A DNA stretch of 64,000 bases from JADJPO01 sp963825645 (GTDB lineage Bacteria; Actinomycetota; Actinomycetes; Actinomycetales; Kineosporiaceae), in NCBI GenBank assembly GCA_963825645.1, contig CAWGTT010000009.1, forward strand, positions 310,001 to 374,000. The letters are read 5' to 3'. The notes beneath the pieces are model-generated. The model was not told the DNA's origin, did not search any database, and saw only the letters and a list, made by a program, of their open reading frames with translations. Within the stretch, counting starts at the first letter, position 1, and every line of letters begins with the position of its first letter. This document shows positions 1 to 8,665 of this stretch, in pieces. Both the position numbers and the translations under genes were made by a program.

Positions 1-628
1 GTTCGGCACCACCGCATCCGGCGACGCCGACCCCGACGACCTCGGGGTCGGCAAGCCCGGGTCGATCGCCGCAGCGAAGAAGATCTACGCACTCGGCGAG
101 AAGGGTCTCGACGTGCTGCGCCGTTCGATCAGCGCTGACAACAGTCTCGCGCTGTTCGCCGGCGGGAAGGCCGCCTACGTGGTCTCCGGGCCGTGGGCCC
201 TGGAGGATGTTCAGGCCGGCGGCATCAAGTACGCCATCTCGCCGATCCCCGGCTTCGCCGGGCAGAAGCCGGCTCAGCCGTTCACCGGTGTCCATGGCTT
301 CTACGTCGCCTCGAAGGGCACGAACCAGGCCTTCGCCCAGGAGTTCGTCGTGAACGCCGTGAACACCGAGGAGTCCATGAAGGCGATGTACGACGGCACC
401 TCGCTGCCTCCGGCCATGAACGTCGTCGCCGACAAGGTCGGTGCGGCAGATCCGGACATCACGGTGTTCGTCGAGGCGGCCAAGGCCGGCCATGCCATAC
501 CGGCTATTCCGGCCATGCAGGAGGTGTGGGAGCCGCTCGGTGCGGCCTACGCGGCGATCATCGGTGGGGCCGACCCCACCAAGACGATGACCGACACGGG
601 GAAGGTGATCGCTGCCGCGATCGGCTGA
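1..628 (+). CDS. sugar ABC transporter substrate-binding protein (3' part)
   Basis: C-terminal ~208 residues of a MalE-like extracellular solute-binding protein; the 5' end lies outside the window and the reading frame is open from base 2. Visible family features are the segment with LFAGGKAAYVVSGPWAL followed by YAISPIPG, and a C-terminal stretch in which the lobe is closed by helices (VWEPLGAAYAAIIGG). Such lipoproteins bind sugars, often maltodextrins or related oligosaccharides, outside the membrane and deliver them to an ABC permease. No permease follows, so any partner genes must lie upstream. The exact sugar cannot be told from this fragment. Confidence 0.85.
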   Translation, partial: FGTTASGDADPDDLGVGKPGSIAAAKKIYALGEKGLDVLRRSISADNSLALFAGGKAAYVVSGPWALEDVQAGGIKYAISPIPGFAGQKPAQPFTGVHGFYVASKGTNQAFAQEFVVNAVNTEESMKAMYDGTSLPPAMNVVADKVGAADPDITVFVEAAKAGHAIPAIPAMQEVWEPLGAAYAAIIGGADPTKTMTDTGKVIAAAIG

Positions 629-633
629 CCCGA

Positions 634-664
634 CCGGCCGGCGCGGGGCGCGGCACCAGGCCGG
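634..664 (+). terminator. possible weak terminator hairpin after the ABC binding protein
   Basis: CCGGCC (634-639) can pair with GGCCGG (659-664) around a GC-rich loop, 5 nt after the stop codon. There is no T-tract. The call rests on position and pairing only. Confidence 0.3.
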
Positions 665-676
665 CTGATGCAAGGG

Positions 677-701
677 TACCCCCTGGGGTATCTGATATTC
701 T
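677..701 (+). promoter_or_regulatory. CsoR/CstR-like operator and leaderless -10 box of the rhodanese gene
   Basis: TACCCC-CT-GGGGTA (677-690) is a perfect inverted repeat of the C-tract/G-tract kind bound by CsoR-family repressors (copper-sensing CsoR, persulfide-sensing CstR). A TAnnnT -10 box, TATTCT (696-701), lies 6 nt before the GTG at 708, so transcription would start at the start codon (leaderless). The operator fills the -10/-35 spacer, where a bound repressor would block polymerase. A persulfide-type regulator fits the sulfurtransferase product. No csoR-like gene is in this window. Confidence 0.6.
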
Positions 702-707
702 GCTGCC

Positions 708-1085
708 GTGCTTCGCCGACTCCTGCTAGTGCTCGCGGCCGTCGTCGTCGCCGTCCCCTTGCTGCTGACCGGGTGCGGGTCGTCCGTCACGGGTCGTACG
801 GCAGCTGCGACGGACGCGGCGAGCTACACCGCGATCATCGACGTCCGCACCCCAAGCGAATTCGCGGACGGCCACGTCGAGAACGCGCTGAACATCGACG
901 TGACCGCGCCGGGCTTCGACCAGGCGATCACCGAGCTGTCCCGCTCGGGCACCTACCTCGTCTACTGCCGCAGTGGCAACCGCTCGGCGCAGGCCGCTGA
1001 GCGGATGCGCTCGGCGGGCCTCGACGTCGCCGACGGCGGGGGCCTCGACGACATGCGTGAGGCCGGGTACCCGTTCACTGCCTAG
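708..1085 (+). CDS. rhodanese-domain lipoprotein
   Basis: A 125-residue protein with a lipoprotein signal peptide: a basic N-terminus (MLRR), a hydrophobic core and a lipobox LTGC with Cys23 as the lipidated residue. A single rhodanese domain follows (about residues 38-124) with the entry motif DVRTPSEFADGH and the active-site loop CRSGNRS (Cys87), which would carry the persulfide. It should act at the outer face of the membrane, moving sulfane sulfur between thiols or cyanide. The GTG start has no ribosome binding site but sits 6 nt after a -10 box. The operator just upstream suggests induction by persulfide or metal stress. Confidence 0.85.
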   Translation: MLRRLLLVLAAVVVAVPLLLTGCGSSVTGRTAAATDAASYTAIIDVRTPSEFADGHVENALNIDVTAPGFDQAITELSRSGTYLVYCRSGNRSAQAAERMRSAGLDVADGGGLDDMREAGYPFTA

Positions 1086-1163
1086 CCGATCATCCGTTCG
1101 CCACCACACGAGTTGCCGACCAGCCCCAGCCAGTACGACTTCGTGATCGAAGGAGACCGCCCC

Positions 1164-1328
1164 ATGTGCAGCCCCGCCACCTGCAGGACCTGTGGCAAGG
1201 CCACCTACACCGGCTGCGGCCAGCATGTCGACCAGGTGCTTCGCTCAGTCCCCAAGGCCCAGCGCTGCGCCTGCCCTCCCGAGGCGCGCAGCACCGGCGG
1301 CTTCTTCAGCAGGATCTTCGGGCGCTGA
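1164..1328 (+). CDS. conserved small cysteine-rich protein
   Basis: A 54-residue protein starting MCSPATCRTCGKATYTGCGQ, with seven cysteines of which six are in the first 20-odd residues or in the CAC motif at position ~41-43. The ATG at 1164 is chosen over an upstream start at 1113 because of the strong ribosome binding site AAGGAG, 8 nt before it, and because the cysteine pattern begins there. From memory, proteins of this pattern (MCxPxxCxxCGK...GCGxHV) are widespread but uncharacterised. The cysteines suggest zinc binding. It follows the rhodanese gene by 78 nt on the same strand and may be cotranscribed. Confidence 0.7.
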   Translation: MCSPATCRTCGKATYTGCGQHVDQVLRSVPKAQRCACPPEARSTGGFFSRIFGR

Positions 1329-1479
1329 TCGAACGCCGCCTCGACGGCGGGCGGTGACGAAACCGCGAAGTCCCCCCTCGTCCAACACTCAATCGGAGCA
1401 GCGAACGGGCCGAGAAGAAGCCAGAACGGTGACATCACGCTGCACGCCCGCGTGCGGTGCGGCCGAGAGGGAGACCGGT

Positions 1480-1854
1480 ATGGCTTCGATTCTGGTCGTC
1501 GACGACGACCCGGACATCTGCACTTTGCTCGAGTTCAAGCTGCGCAGCGGCGGCCACGACGTCAGTGTCGAACACGACGGCGAGGGCGCGCTGGCTGCCT
1601 TGGACACCGGCGACGTCGACCTGGTGCTGCTGGACTGGATGATGCCGCGAATGGGCGGGCTCGAGGTCTGCCTGGCGATGCGCGCCGACGAACGGCTGTC
1701 CCGGATCCCGGTGCTCATGCTGACGGCGAAGGCGCAGGAGGCGGACGTGCAGCGCGGCCTGGCCGCCGGGGCGGACGACTACATCCTCAAGCCATTCAGC
1801 CCCCGCGAAGTCGCCGCCCGGATCGACGCCTCGCTGGCCCGTGCTACTCGGTGA
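1480..1854 (+). CDS. stand-alone response regulator receiver (CheY-like)
   Basis: A 124-residue single receiver domain without an output domain. It has the acidic pair Asp8/Asp9 (VVDDDPD), the phosphoacceptor Asp52 in LLDWMMP, Thr82 (MLTA) and Lys104 (ILKPF), so all catalytic residues are present. The ATG at 1480 is preceded by GAGAGGGAGA. Its last 14 nt overlap the HEAT-repeat gene, so the two are translationally coupled. Having no DNA-binding part, it probably passes the signal through protein contact, most plausibly to the HEAT protein or glycosyltransferase that follow (inference), or relays phosphate from the two kinases downstream. Confidence 0.9.
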   Translation: MASILVVDDDPDICTLLEFKLRSGGHDVSVEHDGEGALAALDTGDVDLVLLDWMMPRMGGLEVCLAMRADERLSRIPVLMLTAKAQEADVQRGLAAGADDYILKPFSPREVAARIDASLARATR

Positions 1855-2929
1855 CGGTGCCGGGATCGGTCTGGTCACTCTGGTCACCGAGGTCCTGGCC
1901 GTCGGCATCGTTCTGATCGTGGTGCTCACCGCGACCGTCCGTACCCGGCGGCACCGCCTGGTCCGGCGTCGCACCGCCGCCGAAGAGCTTGCCCGGCCAC
2001 TGCTCATGCAGGCGTTGGCGGCCGAGCCCGGTGGGCCGGCGGGAACCGCTGAGCCGAGTCGGGTGCGGATCGAGGAATGGGTCGGGCCGTACCTCGACGC
2101 CATGGCGACCGGTCTGGCCGCCAAGCTGCGCGGCGGCGACCGGGCCGCCCTGGTCAGGTTCCTGGAGGGCCGCGGCACCCTGGTCCGGGCGCGCAGCCGC
2201 ACCCGGTCGATCGGCCTGCGTCGCCGGCTGCAGGCGGTCGAGATGCTGGGAGGCCTGGGGGACACCTCAGCGGTCGATGACCTGGTGGCACGTCTCGCCG
2301 ACACCGACGGCGAGGTACGGCGCAGCGCCGTCCGGGCTCTGGGCCGCACCGGCTCACCGGAAGCGGTGCCGGCCCTGCTCGCCCTGCTGGACGCCGACGC
2401 AGACGTTCAGGACCGAGTGCCCCCGCACTACGTCACCCTGGCCCTGCTCCGGATCGGCACGGCCGGAGTCGGTCAGCTCCAGGTCGCGCTGCGCAGCCAC
2501 GGCCCGAACGGGCGCGCCGCCGCCGCCTCGGTGCTCGGCTGGCTCGGGGAGACGTCGGCGGTGCCCGGGTTGACCAGAGCCCTCGACGACGCGGAGGTCG
2601 CGGTACGGGCCGCCGCCGTCGAAGCCCTCGGCCGGATCGGGCTGCCCACCCAGATGGCACGGATGTGCGACCTGCTCGACGTCGACCAGCCCGAGCCGGT
2701 GCGGGTCGCTGCGGCCCAGGCTCTCGGCCGACTGGGCGACGACCGGGCGGCAGCCGCCCTCGCCGCCCTGTTCACGGGGTCCCATCTGTCCCGCCGCACC
2801 GCTGCGCAGGCGCTGGTCCGTCTTGGGGCGCCCGGCCGCGAACAGCTCACCGGTCGGGGCGACCTGCCGGAGGTGCGTGAAGTGCTGCCCACGGGGGACC
2901 GTTCGCCACGAGAGTTGAGTCCAGCGTGA
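1841..2929 (+). CDS. membrane-anchored HEAT-repeat protein
   Basis: A 362-residue protein with one N-terminal membrane segment (about residues 8-31, LVTLVTEVLAVGIVLIVVLT) followed by a basic stop-transfer stretch (RTRRHRLVRRR). The rest is cytoplasmic and alpha-helical; from about residue 128 to 330 it holds repeated units of the form DTDGEVRRSAVRALGRTG and DDAEVAVRAAAVEALGRIG, typical of HEAT/PBS-lyase-type scaffolds. GTG start inside the preceding receiver gene; its stop overlaps the glycosyltransferase start (GTGA). Expected role is a binding platform at the inner membrane linking receiver and synthase. No enzymatic motif is visible. Confidence 0.8.
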   Translation: MLLGDGAGIGLVTLVTEVLAVGIVLIVVLTATVRTRRHRLVRRRTAAEELARPLLMQALAAEPGGPAGTAEPSRVRIEEWVGPYLDAMATGLAAKLRGGDRAALVRFLEGRGTLVRARSRTRSIGLRRRLQAVEMLGGLGDTSAVDDLVARLADTDGEVRRSAVRALGRTGSPEAVPALLALLDADADVQDRVPPHYVTLALLRIGTAGVGQLQVALRSHGPNGRAAAASVLGWLGETSAVPGLTRALDDAEVAVRAAAVEALGRIGLPTQMARMCDLLDVDQPEPVRVAAAQALGRLGDDRAAAALAALFTGSHLSRRTAAQALVRLGAPGREQLTGRGDLPEVREVLPTGDRSPRELSPA

Positions 2930-4353
2930 ACCAGACCGTCGCAAGCCTTGTCATCGGGTTCAACTGGGTCGTCTTGGGCTACGCCCTGGTGATCGCCTTG
3001 GCCCAGCTGGTGCTGCTCGGGGCCGCGGCGACCAGCCTCGGCCGGTCCCTGCGACGCAACCCGGTCAGCCGGACCGAGGACATCTTCGCCCACCCGGGGA
3101 CCCCCGGGCTGTCAGTGATCGTCGCCGCCCACAACGAGGAGGCGACGATCGTCGAGTGCATTCGCTCGGTCCTGGCCCAGCGCTACCCCGAGCTGGAGCT
3201 GCTGGTCGTCGAGGACGGGTCCACCGATGCCACCTTCGCCAGGTTGAGTGAGGCCTTCGACCTCGTCCAGGTGGAACGCTCGATCCCCGACGACGTGGCC
3301 ACGGTGGGCACCGTCCACTCGGTGCATGCGCCGCGCGGCGGCGGTCCGCTGGTGGTGGTGCGCAAGGAGAACGCCGGTCGGGTGGCCGACGCGCTCAACG
3401 TCGGCCTGAACGCCGCCCGGATGCCGCTGATCTGCACCCTCGACGCCGACAGCGTGCTGGAAACCGACGCGCTGCTGCACGTCGTCCGGCCGCTGGTCGA
3501 GCAGCCGGGGCTGGTACTGGCCGTCGGCGGCGTGGTGCGGCCCTCGAACGGGATGCGGCTGCGGCGCGGTGCGGTGGACAAGCTCGAGCTGCCCCGGCGG
3601 ATGATCGTGCGGGCTCAGATCGTCGAGTACCTGCGGGCGTTCATGCTCGGCCGGATCGGCTGGACCACACTGAACGGGCTGCTGGTCATCTCCGGCGCCT
3701 TCGGCGCCTACCGGCGCTGCGACGTCGTCGAGGTCGGCGGGCTGGCCACGAACAGCCTCGGACAGGACGCCGACCTGGTCGCCACCCTGCATCGGCTGGC
3801 CCGGCGCAAGGGCCAGCGTCGCTACCAGATGATGGTCGTTCCTCAGGCGGTGTGCTGGAGCGAGGCGCCCGAACGCCGCCGCGACCTGCGCCGGCAGCGG
3901 CGACGGTGGTCGCACGGTATGGCCCAGGTGCTGTTCCGGCATCGCCGGGCCATGCTCAACCCCCGCTACGGGCGGTTCGGCCTGCTCGTGCTGCCGTACA
4001 ACCTGCTGTTCGAGCTGCTCGGCCCGGTGGTCGAGGTGCTCGGCCTACCGGCGGTGCTGGCCGCCTGGTGGCTGGACCTGCTCAACCCGGTCTACGCCGT
4101 GGCGGTCTTCCTGCTGGCGTTCGGCTTCGGACTGCTGATCTCGGTGGCCGCCGTGCTCGCCGACGAGGTCGTCGCCGAACGGTACGACCGGTGGCGCGAC
4201 CTGCCGATCCTGCTGCTGGCGGCGGCGTTCGAGGCCACCCTGCTGCGCATCCAGCTGTCGTGGTGGCGCGTGCTCGGCCTCGTCGACGCGGTGCTGCGAC
4301 GCAGCACGACCTGGACGGCGATCCCGCGGGTGGGCTTCGGTCGGACCTCCTGA
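2926..4353 (+). CDS. processive family 2 glycosyltransferase, membrane polysaccharide synthase
   Basis: A 475-residue protein with an N-terminal membrane helix (about 10-35), a cytoplasmic GT-A domain and three or four C-terminal membrane helices (about 345-455). It carries the D,D,D,QxxRW signature of cellulose, hyaluronan and poly-N-acetylglucosamine synthases: VEDGSTD (Asp97), DADS (Asp173, Asp175), GQDADL (Asp281) and QRRRW (324-328). It should polymerise a beta-linked sugar from a nucleotide donor and thread the chain through the membrane. The product cannot be read from sequence; a poly-GlcNAc-like chain would fit the nearby secreted deacetylase. GTG start overlaps the HEAT gene stop. 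Confidence 0.88.
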   Translation: MNQTVASLVIGFNWVVLGYALVIALAQLVLLGAAATSLGRSLRRNPVSRTEDIFAHPGTPGLSVIVAAHNEEATIVECIRSVLAQRYPELELLVVEDGSTDATFARLSEAFDLVQVERSIPDDVATVGTVHSVHAPRGGGPLVVVRKENAGRVADALNVGLNAARMPLICTLDADSVLETDALLHVVRPLVEQPGLVLAVGGVVRPSNGMRLRRGAVDKLELPRRMIVRAQIVEYLRAFMLGRIGWTTLNGLLVISGAFGAYRRCDVVEVGGLATNSLGQDADLVATLHRLARRKGQRRYQMMVVPQAVCWSEAPERRRDLRRQRRRWSHGMAQVLFRHRRAMLNPRYGRFGLLVLPYNLLFELLGPVVEVLGLPAVLAAWWLDLLNPVYAVAVFLLAFGFGLLISVAAVLADEVVAERYDRWRDLPILLLAAAFEATLLRIQLSWWRVLGLVDAVLRRSTTWTAIPRVGFGRTS

Positions 4354-4454
4354 CCCCACAGTGCTCATCTGGGTCCGCCCGCTGCCGACGAGGAGGGTGG
4401 ATTCGCAGAGCACGGAACGGTCCGTGCCGATGACGAGCGCGCGGGGGGTGGACG

Positions 4455-5300
4455 GTGGCCGGGAGCGTGTGGCCGGCCGGACCGGGCGTCTGTCCGCTGG
4501 CCACCCAGGACTGCAAGGACCTCGTGGGGTCGGTGAGCGCGGCCCTGGCCGACCTCGACCGGATCAAGCAGGATCTGATCAGCACGGTCAACCACGAGCT
4601 GCGTACCCCGTTGAGCAGCATCCTGGGCTACTGCGAGCTGCTGGACGACCACGCCGATCTCGACCCGGCGGCCCGGTCGATGGTTGATGTGATCCAGCGG
4701 AACAGCCTGCGGTTGGTGGCGCTGATCACCGATCTCCTCCTGCTGGCCCGCCTCGACGGCGACGTGCCGGCCGAGGCGAGGGAACTGGTGGATCTCGACG
4801 AGCTGGTCACCGCGGTGGCCGGTCGGGTCGGACCGGCGGCGGGCGAGGCCGGACTCGCCGTCCGGGTCAGCCGCGCCGCCTCGCCCGTGCAGGTGCTCGG
4901 TGAGCGCGGCCTGCTCGAGCGTGCCGTCCACCATCTGGCCACCAACGCGATCAAGTTCGCCGCAGGTGGGCGGCACCTCACCTTCCGGGTCGGCGTCGAC
5001 GTGCCGGATCGCCTCGCGACCGCGGTCGTCGAGGTGGCCGACGACGGCCCGGGCGTGAATCCCGACGAGCTGCCCAGCATGACCGAGCGGTTCGCCCGGG
5101 CCGACCTGGCCCGGCGCGACCAGGTTCCCGGCGCCGGGCTCGGCTTGTCCGTGGTCAGCTCGGTCGCCGCCCATCACGGTGGCCGGCTCGAGCTGGTCTC
5201 CCAGCCCGGGGCGGGTGTCACGGCGCGGATCCGGCTACCCCTGGCCACGGCGGCGAAACGGTCAAGTGGGACCTCGGGCGTGTCGATGCCTCGCACGTGA
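4455..5300 (+). CDS. sensor-less histidine kinase
   Basis: A 281-residue kinase made almost only of the catalytic core. The HisKA dimerisation helix has His47 in STVNHELRTP, and the HATPase domain has an N box (LATNAIKFA), G1 box (VADDGPGVN) and G2 box (GAGLGLSVVSSV). There is no membrane segment and only about 30 residues before HisKA, so it lacks its own input domain; it may sense through a partner or act as a phosphatase or relay. GTG start; the gene ends in a GTGA overlap with the hybrid kinase, suggesting that the two are made together. Confidence 0.87.
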   Translation: MAGSVWPAGPGVCPLATQDCKDLVGSVSAALADLDRIKQDLISTVNHELRTPLSSILGYCELLDDHADLDPAARSMVDVIQRNSLRLVALITDLLLLARLDGDVPAEARELVDLDELVTAVAGRVGPAAGEAGLAVRVSRAASPVQVLGERGLLERAVHHLATNAIKFAAGGRHLTFRVGVDVPDRLATAVVEVADDGPGVNPDELPSMTERFARADLARRDQVPGAGLGLSVVSSVAAHHGGRLELVSQPGAGVTARIRLPLATAAKRSSGTSGVSMPRT

Positions 5301-8300
5301 GTCGAGCCCTGCGCGCCTGCCGCCCGAGGTGGGGGCGGAGCCTGGCCCCGCTGGTCTGGTTCGTCCTCGCCTTCCTGGTGCTGCAAGAGGTCGGGCTGGG
5401 CCTGGCGTTCCCGCCCGCAGAGGTCGCCGGGTACTGGCCCGCCGCCGGCTTGGCGATGGGCGTGCTGTGGCGGACCTCACGACGCCGGTGGCCGGTCTAC
5501 CTGCTCGCGCTGGCCGCGGCGAACCTGGGGGGCAACCTGGCCCACGGGGTCGGCGCCGGCGCCGCGCTCGGGTTCGCTGCGGCGAACTGCCTGGAGGCGT
5601 GGCTGGGCGCCGTGCTGCTGACCGCGCTACTGGGTACCGAACCCGAAGCAGCGGCCGATGGTCCGCGCTGGCTGATCCGCGGCCTGATCCCGGCGGTCGT
5701 CCTGGCCAGCGCGGCGGGCGCCGTGGCCGGGACGACGGCCCTGCTGCTCGCCGGCTCGCCGGCCTCGATGATCAGCCTGTCGTGGACCTGGTTCTCGGCC
5801 GACGCCTTCGGCGCACTGTCGATCCTGCCCGCTCTGGAGGCCATCCGGCAGTGGCGCCGGCAGTGGCGGGCGATGGCGGTACGCCGGCCCGGTACTCGGC
5901 TGGTCGCCGAGGCCCTGGCGCTGCTCGCCGTCCAGGGGGCGCTCTGCCTGGCGGTGCTGGCGCCGTCAGTCGCCCCGGTGCATCCGTTGCAGTTCGCCTT
6001 CCCGATGATGCCCGGCGTGTTCTGGTCGGTGATCCGGTTCGGCCCGCGCGGCACCGCGGTCCTGCTCTTCGGTGTGAACACGGTGACCGTCTGGGCGGCC
6101 GCGCGGGGGCGCGGGGTCTTCGTCTGGGCCGGCGGGGTGGACGGCGCAGCCTCCAGGCTGCTGACCGTGCAGGCACTCGGGGTGTTCCTACTGGTCGGCT
6201 CGCTGGTGATGGCCGACATCGTCTCCGGTCGCCAGGCGGCCGAGGCGGCCGCGCACAGCCGGCTGCTCGCCCTGGAGAACGCCGTCGAGGGGATCGCGTT
6301 CATCGGCACCGACGGGGTGATCCAGCGGGTGAACGCCGCCTACGCGCGGCTGCTCGGCCGGGACCGCGACGACCTGGTCGGCAGCGTCTGGGCGCTCACC
6401 CTCGACCCCGACGACCCGCCGTCCGCCGAACTGCGCGCCCTCGACCTGCGCGATCTCGACCCGACCGAGTCCGAGCGGTCCGGCAGCGTGCTGGCCAGGG
6501 CCGTGGTTCGGGCCCGGCGAGCGGACGGCGGCACCGTGGTCGTCGAGGTCACCCTGGTGCCCGAGCCCGGGCCGGACGGGTGGCCGGTGGGAGTGCACTG
6601 CTTCACCCGTGACATCACCGAGCGCCAGGAGGCGATGGATCGGGTGGACCGGCTGTTCCGGCTCTCCCCGGAGCTGCTCTGCGTGCTGGACGGCGAGAAC
6701 CGGTTCTGCCGGCTCAACCCGGCCTGGACGCATGTCCTCGGTCATTGCGTCGACGGGCTGCTCGGCCGGAGCATGCTCGCCCTTGTGCATCCTGAGGACC
6801 TCGACCACACGGTCGCGCAGCTGCAGCGGGTACGCCGCGGCAGCGAACCGGTGACGATGCAGAACCGGTACCTGGCGGCCGACGGCTCCTACCGCTGGCT
6901 GCACTGGAACGGTGCGGTGGACGGCGACGGCGGGCTGGTCTACGCCGTCGCGCACGACATCTCGGCGACGAAGATGACCGAGCAGGCGCTGGCTCACGCC
7001 CGCGACCAGGCGGTCGAGGCCTCCCGCATGAAATCGCAGTTCCTGGCGACGATGAGCCACGAGATCCGCACCCCGATGAACGGGGTGATCGGCCTGTCCG
7101 ACCTGCTGGCCGAGACCGAGCTGGACCCGGCGCAGCGGGACTTCGTGGAAGGGATCCGCACGGCCGGCACGGCACTTCTCGCGGTGATCAACGACATCCT
7201 GGACTTCTCCAAGATCGAAGCCGGTCAGCTCAGCCTGGACGAGGCGGACTTCGAGCCGGCCACCCTGGTCGCCGAGGTGGTCTCGTTGGTCGAGGGGACG
7301 GCCCGGACCAAGGACCTCAGCGTCACGGTGGACCTGGACCCCAAGCTGCCCCAGGTGCTGCGCGGCGATCCGGCCCGGATCCGTCAGGTGCTGCTCAACC
7401 TGGTCGGCAACGCCGTGAAGTTCACCGCCGACGGCTCGGTGACCGTACGCATCGACGTGATGCAGGCCGCGGACTGCGGGCTGGCCGCGGTCACTGAGCC
7501 CGTCGACAGCGGCGCCACCCGGCCTCTCGCCGTCCGGTTCGAGGTCATCGACACCGGGATCGGGATGGATGCCGCCGCCGTGTCCCGGCTGTTCCAGCCG
7601 TTCACCCAGGCCGACGCCTCGACGACCCGGGTGTACGGAGGGACCGGCCTCGGACTGGCGATCAGCCGCGAGCTGGTCGAGGCGATGGGGGGGTGGATCG
7701 CGGTGCAGAGTGCCCCGGGAACCGGCACCACCTTCCGGGTGGCCCTGGCGCTGGCCCCCGCGACGGCGCCCATGTCCGGTGAGAACGCCGTGGCCGTGCG
7801 GACCTGCCGGCCGGTGGACGCCTCACGAGCGATGGCGCCGGGCGTGTCCACGAGTCGGGCGCCGGGTCAGTCGGCGACGCCGACCGGGAACGACGACAGG
7901 GTGCCCGCGGCGCGGGTGCTGGTCGTGGAGGACAACGAGATCAACCAGAGGGTGGCCGTCGGCATCCTGCGCCGGCTCGGGTACGCCGTCGACCTGGCCG
8001 GTGACGGCGTCGAGGCGCTGGGGATGGTCGAGCGTGAGAGCTACCAGGTGATCCTGATGGACTGCCAGATGCCCCGGATGGACGGCTACACCGCCACCCG
8101 GCTGCTGCGCGAACGGCCGGCGAGCGCGCAGGTGCCGATCATCGCGATGACGGCGAGCGCGTTGGCCGAGGACCGGGACCGTTGCCTGAGGATCGGCATG
8201 AACGACTATCTGGCCAAGCCGATCCGGGCTCAGGAGCTGGACGCCACAGTGCGTCGGTGGCTGGACGGACCCGCTGTCCCGGCGCCGCGCCGACCCGCCG

Positions 8301-8662
8301 ACGACGCCCCAGGCGCGGTAGGGACTGTGCAGGAGCGGCTGGGGGAGCTGGCCGGTGACCGTACTCCCGAGGAGGTGGAGCTGGTGCGCAGCATCGCGGC
8401 GTCGTTCCTCGAGCGCTCCGTCGGCCTTGTCGTCACCTTGCGTCAGGCCCTGGCCGACGGCGACGGGGCCCTGGCGCAGCGCTGTGCCCACACGCTGCGC
8501 GGGGCGTCGGCGAACGTGGGAGCGAGTAGGGTGGCGACCGCGTGCGAGCAGGTGGAGCTGCTGGCCGAGCGGGGTGAGGTGACGGCGGCGAGACGCGCCG
8601 TCGAGAGGCTGACCACCGAGCTCGACGGGGCCCGCTCGCAGGTCGAGACGTACCTGGCCTGA
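5297..8662 (+). CDS. MASE1-PAS-PAS hybrid histidine kinase with receiver and HPt domains
   Basis: A 1121-residue multidomain kinase. Residues ~15-310 form an eight-helix MASE1-type membrane sensor (FPPAEVAGYWPAAGLAMGVLW). Two PAS domains follow (~320-445 and ~446-565). Next come HisKA with His588 (ATMSHEIRTPMNG), a HATPase domain (~690-815, DTGIGMD and GTGLGLAIS), a receiver with Asp922 (ILMDCQMPRMDG) and a C-terminal HPt domain with His1065 (AHTLRGASANVGA). All relay residues needed for a His-Asp-His phosphorelay are present. The final acceptor is likely one of the two stand-alone receivers at 1480-1854 and 8666-9046. GTG start within the stop of the preceding kinase gene. Confidence 0.92.
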   Translation: MSRALRACRPRWGRSLAPLVWFVLAFLVLQEVGLGLAFPPAEVAGYWPAAGLAMGVLWRTSRRRWPVYLLALAAANLGGNLAHGVGAGAALGFAAANCLEAWLGAVLLTALLGTEPEAAADGPRWLIRGLIPAVVLASAAGAVAGTTALLLAGSPASMISLSWTWFSADAFGALSILPALEAIRQWRRQWRAMAVRRPGTRLVAEALALLAVQGALCLAVLAPSVAPVHPLQFAFPMMPGVFWSVIRFGPRGTAVLLFGVNTVTVWAAARGRGVFVWAGGVDGAASRLLTVQALGVFLLVGSLVMADIVSGRQAAEAAAHSRLLALENAVEGIAFIGTDGVIQRVNAAYARLLGRDRDDLVGSVWALTLDPDDPPSAELRALDLRDLDPTESERSGSVLARAVVRARRADGGTVVVEVTLVPEPGPDGWPVGVHCFTRDITERQEAMDRVDRLFRLSPELLCVLDGENRFCRLNPAWTHVLGHCVDGLLGRSMLALVHPEDLDHTVAQLQRVRRGSEPVTMQNRYLAADGSYRWLHWNGAVDGDGGLVYAVAHDISATKMTEQALAHARDQAVEASRMKSQFLATMSHEIRTPMNGVIGLSDLLAETELDPAQRDFVEGIRTAGTALLAVINDILDFSKIEAGQLSLDEADFEPATLVAEVVSLVEGTARTKDLSVTVDLDPKLPQVLRGDPARIRQVLLNLVGNAVKFTADGSVTVRIDVMQAADCGLAAVTEPVDSGATRPLAVRFEVIDTGIGMDAAAVSRLFQPFTQADASTTRVYGGTGLGLAISRELVEAMGGWIAVQSAPGTGTTFRVALALAPATAPMSGENAVAVRTCRPVDASRAMAPGVSTSRAPGQSATPTGNDDRVPAARVLVVEDNEINQRVAVGILRRLGYAVDLAGDGVEALGMVERESYQVILMDCQMPRMDGYTATRLLRERPASAQVPIIAMTASALAEDRDRCLRIGMNDYLAKPIRAQELDATVRRWLDGPAVPAPRRPADDAPGAVGTVQERLGELAGDRTPEEVELVRSIAASFLERSVGLVVTLRQALADGDGALAQRCAHTLRGASANVGASRVATACEQVELLAERGEVTAARRAVERLTTELDGARSQVETYLA

Positions 8663-8665
8663 GGG

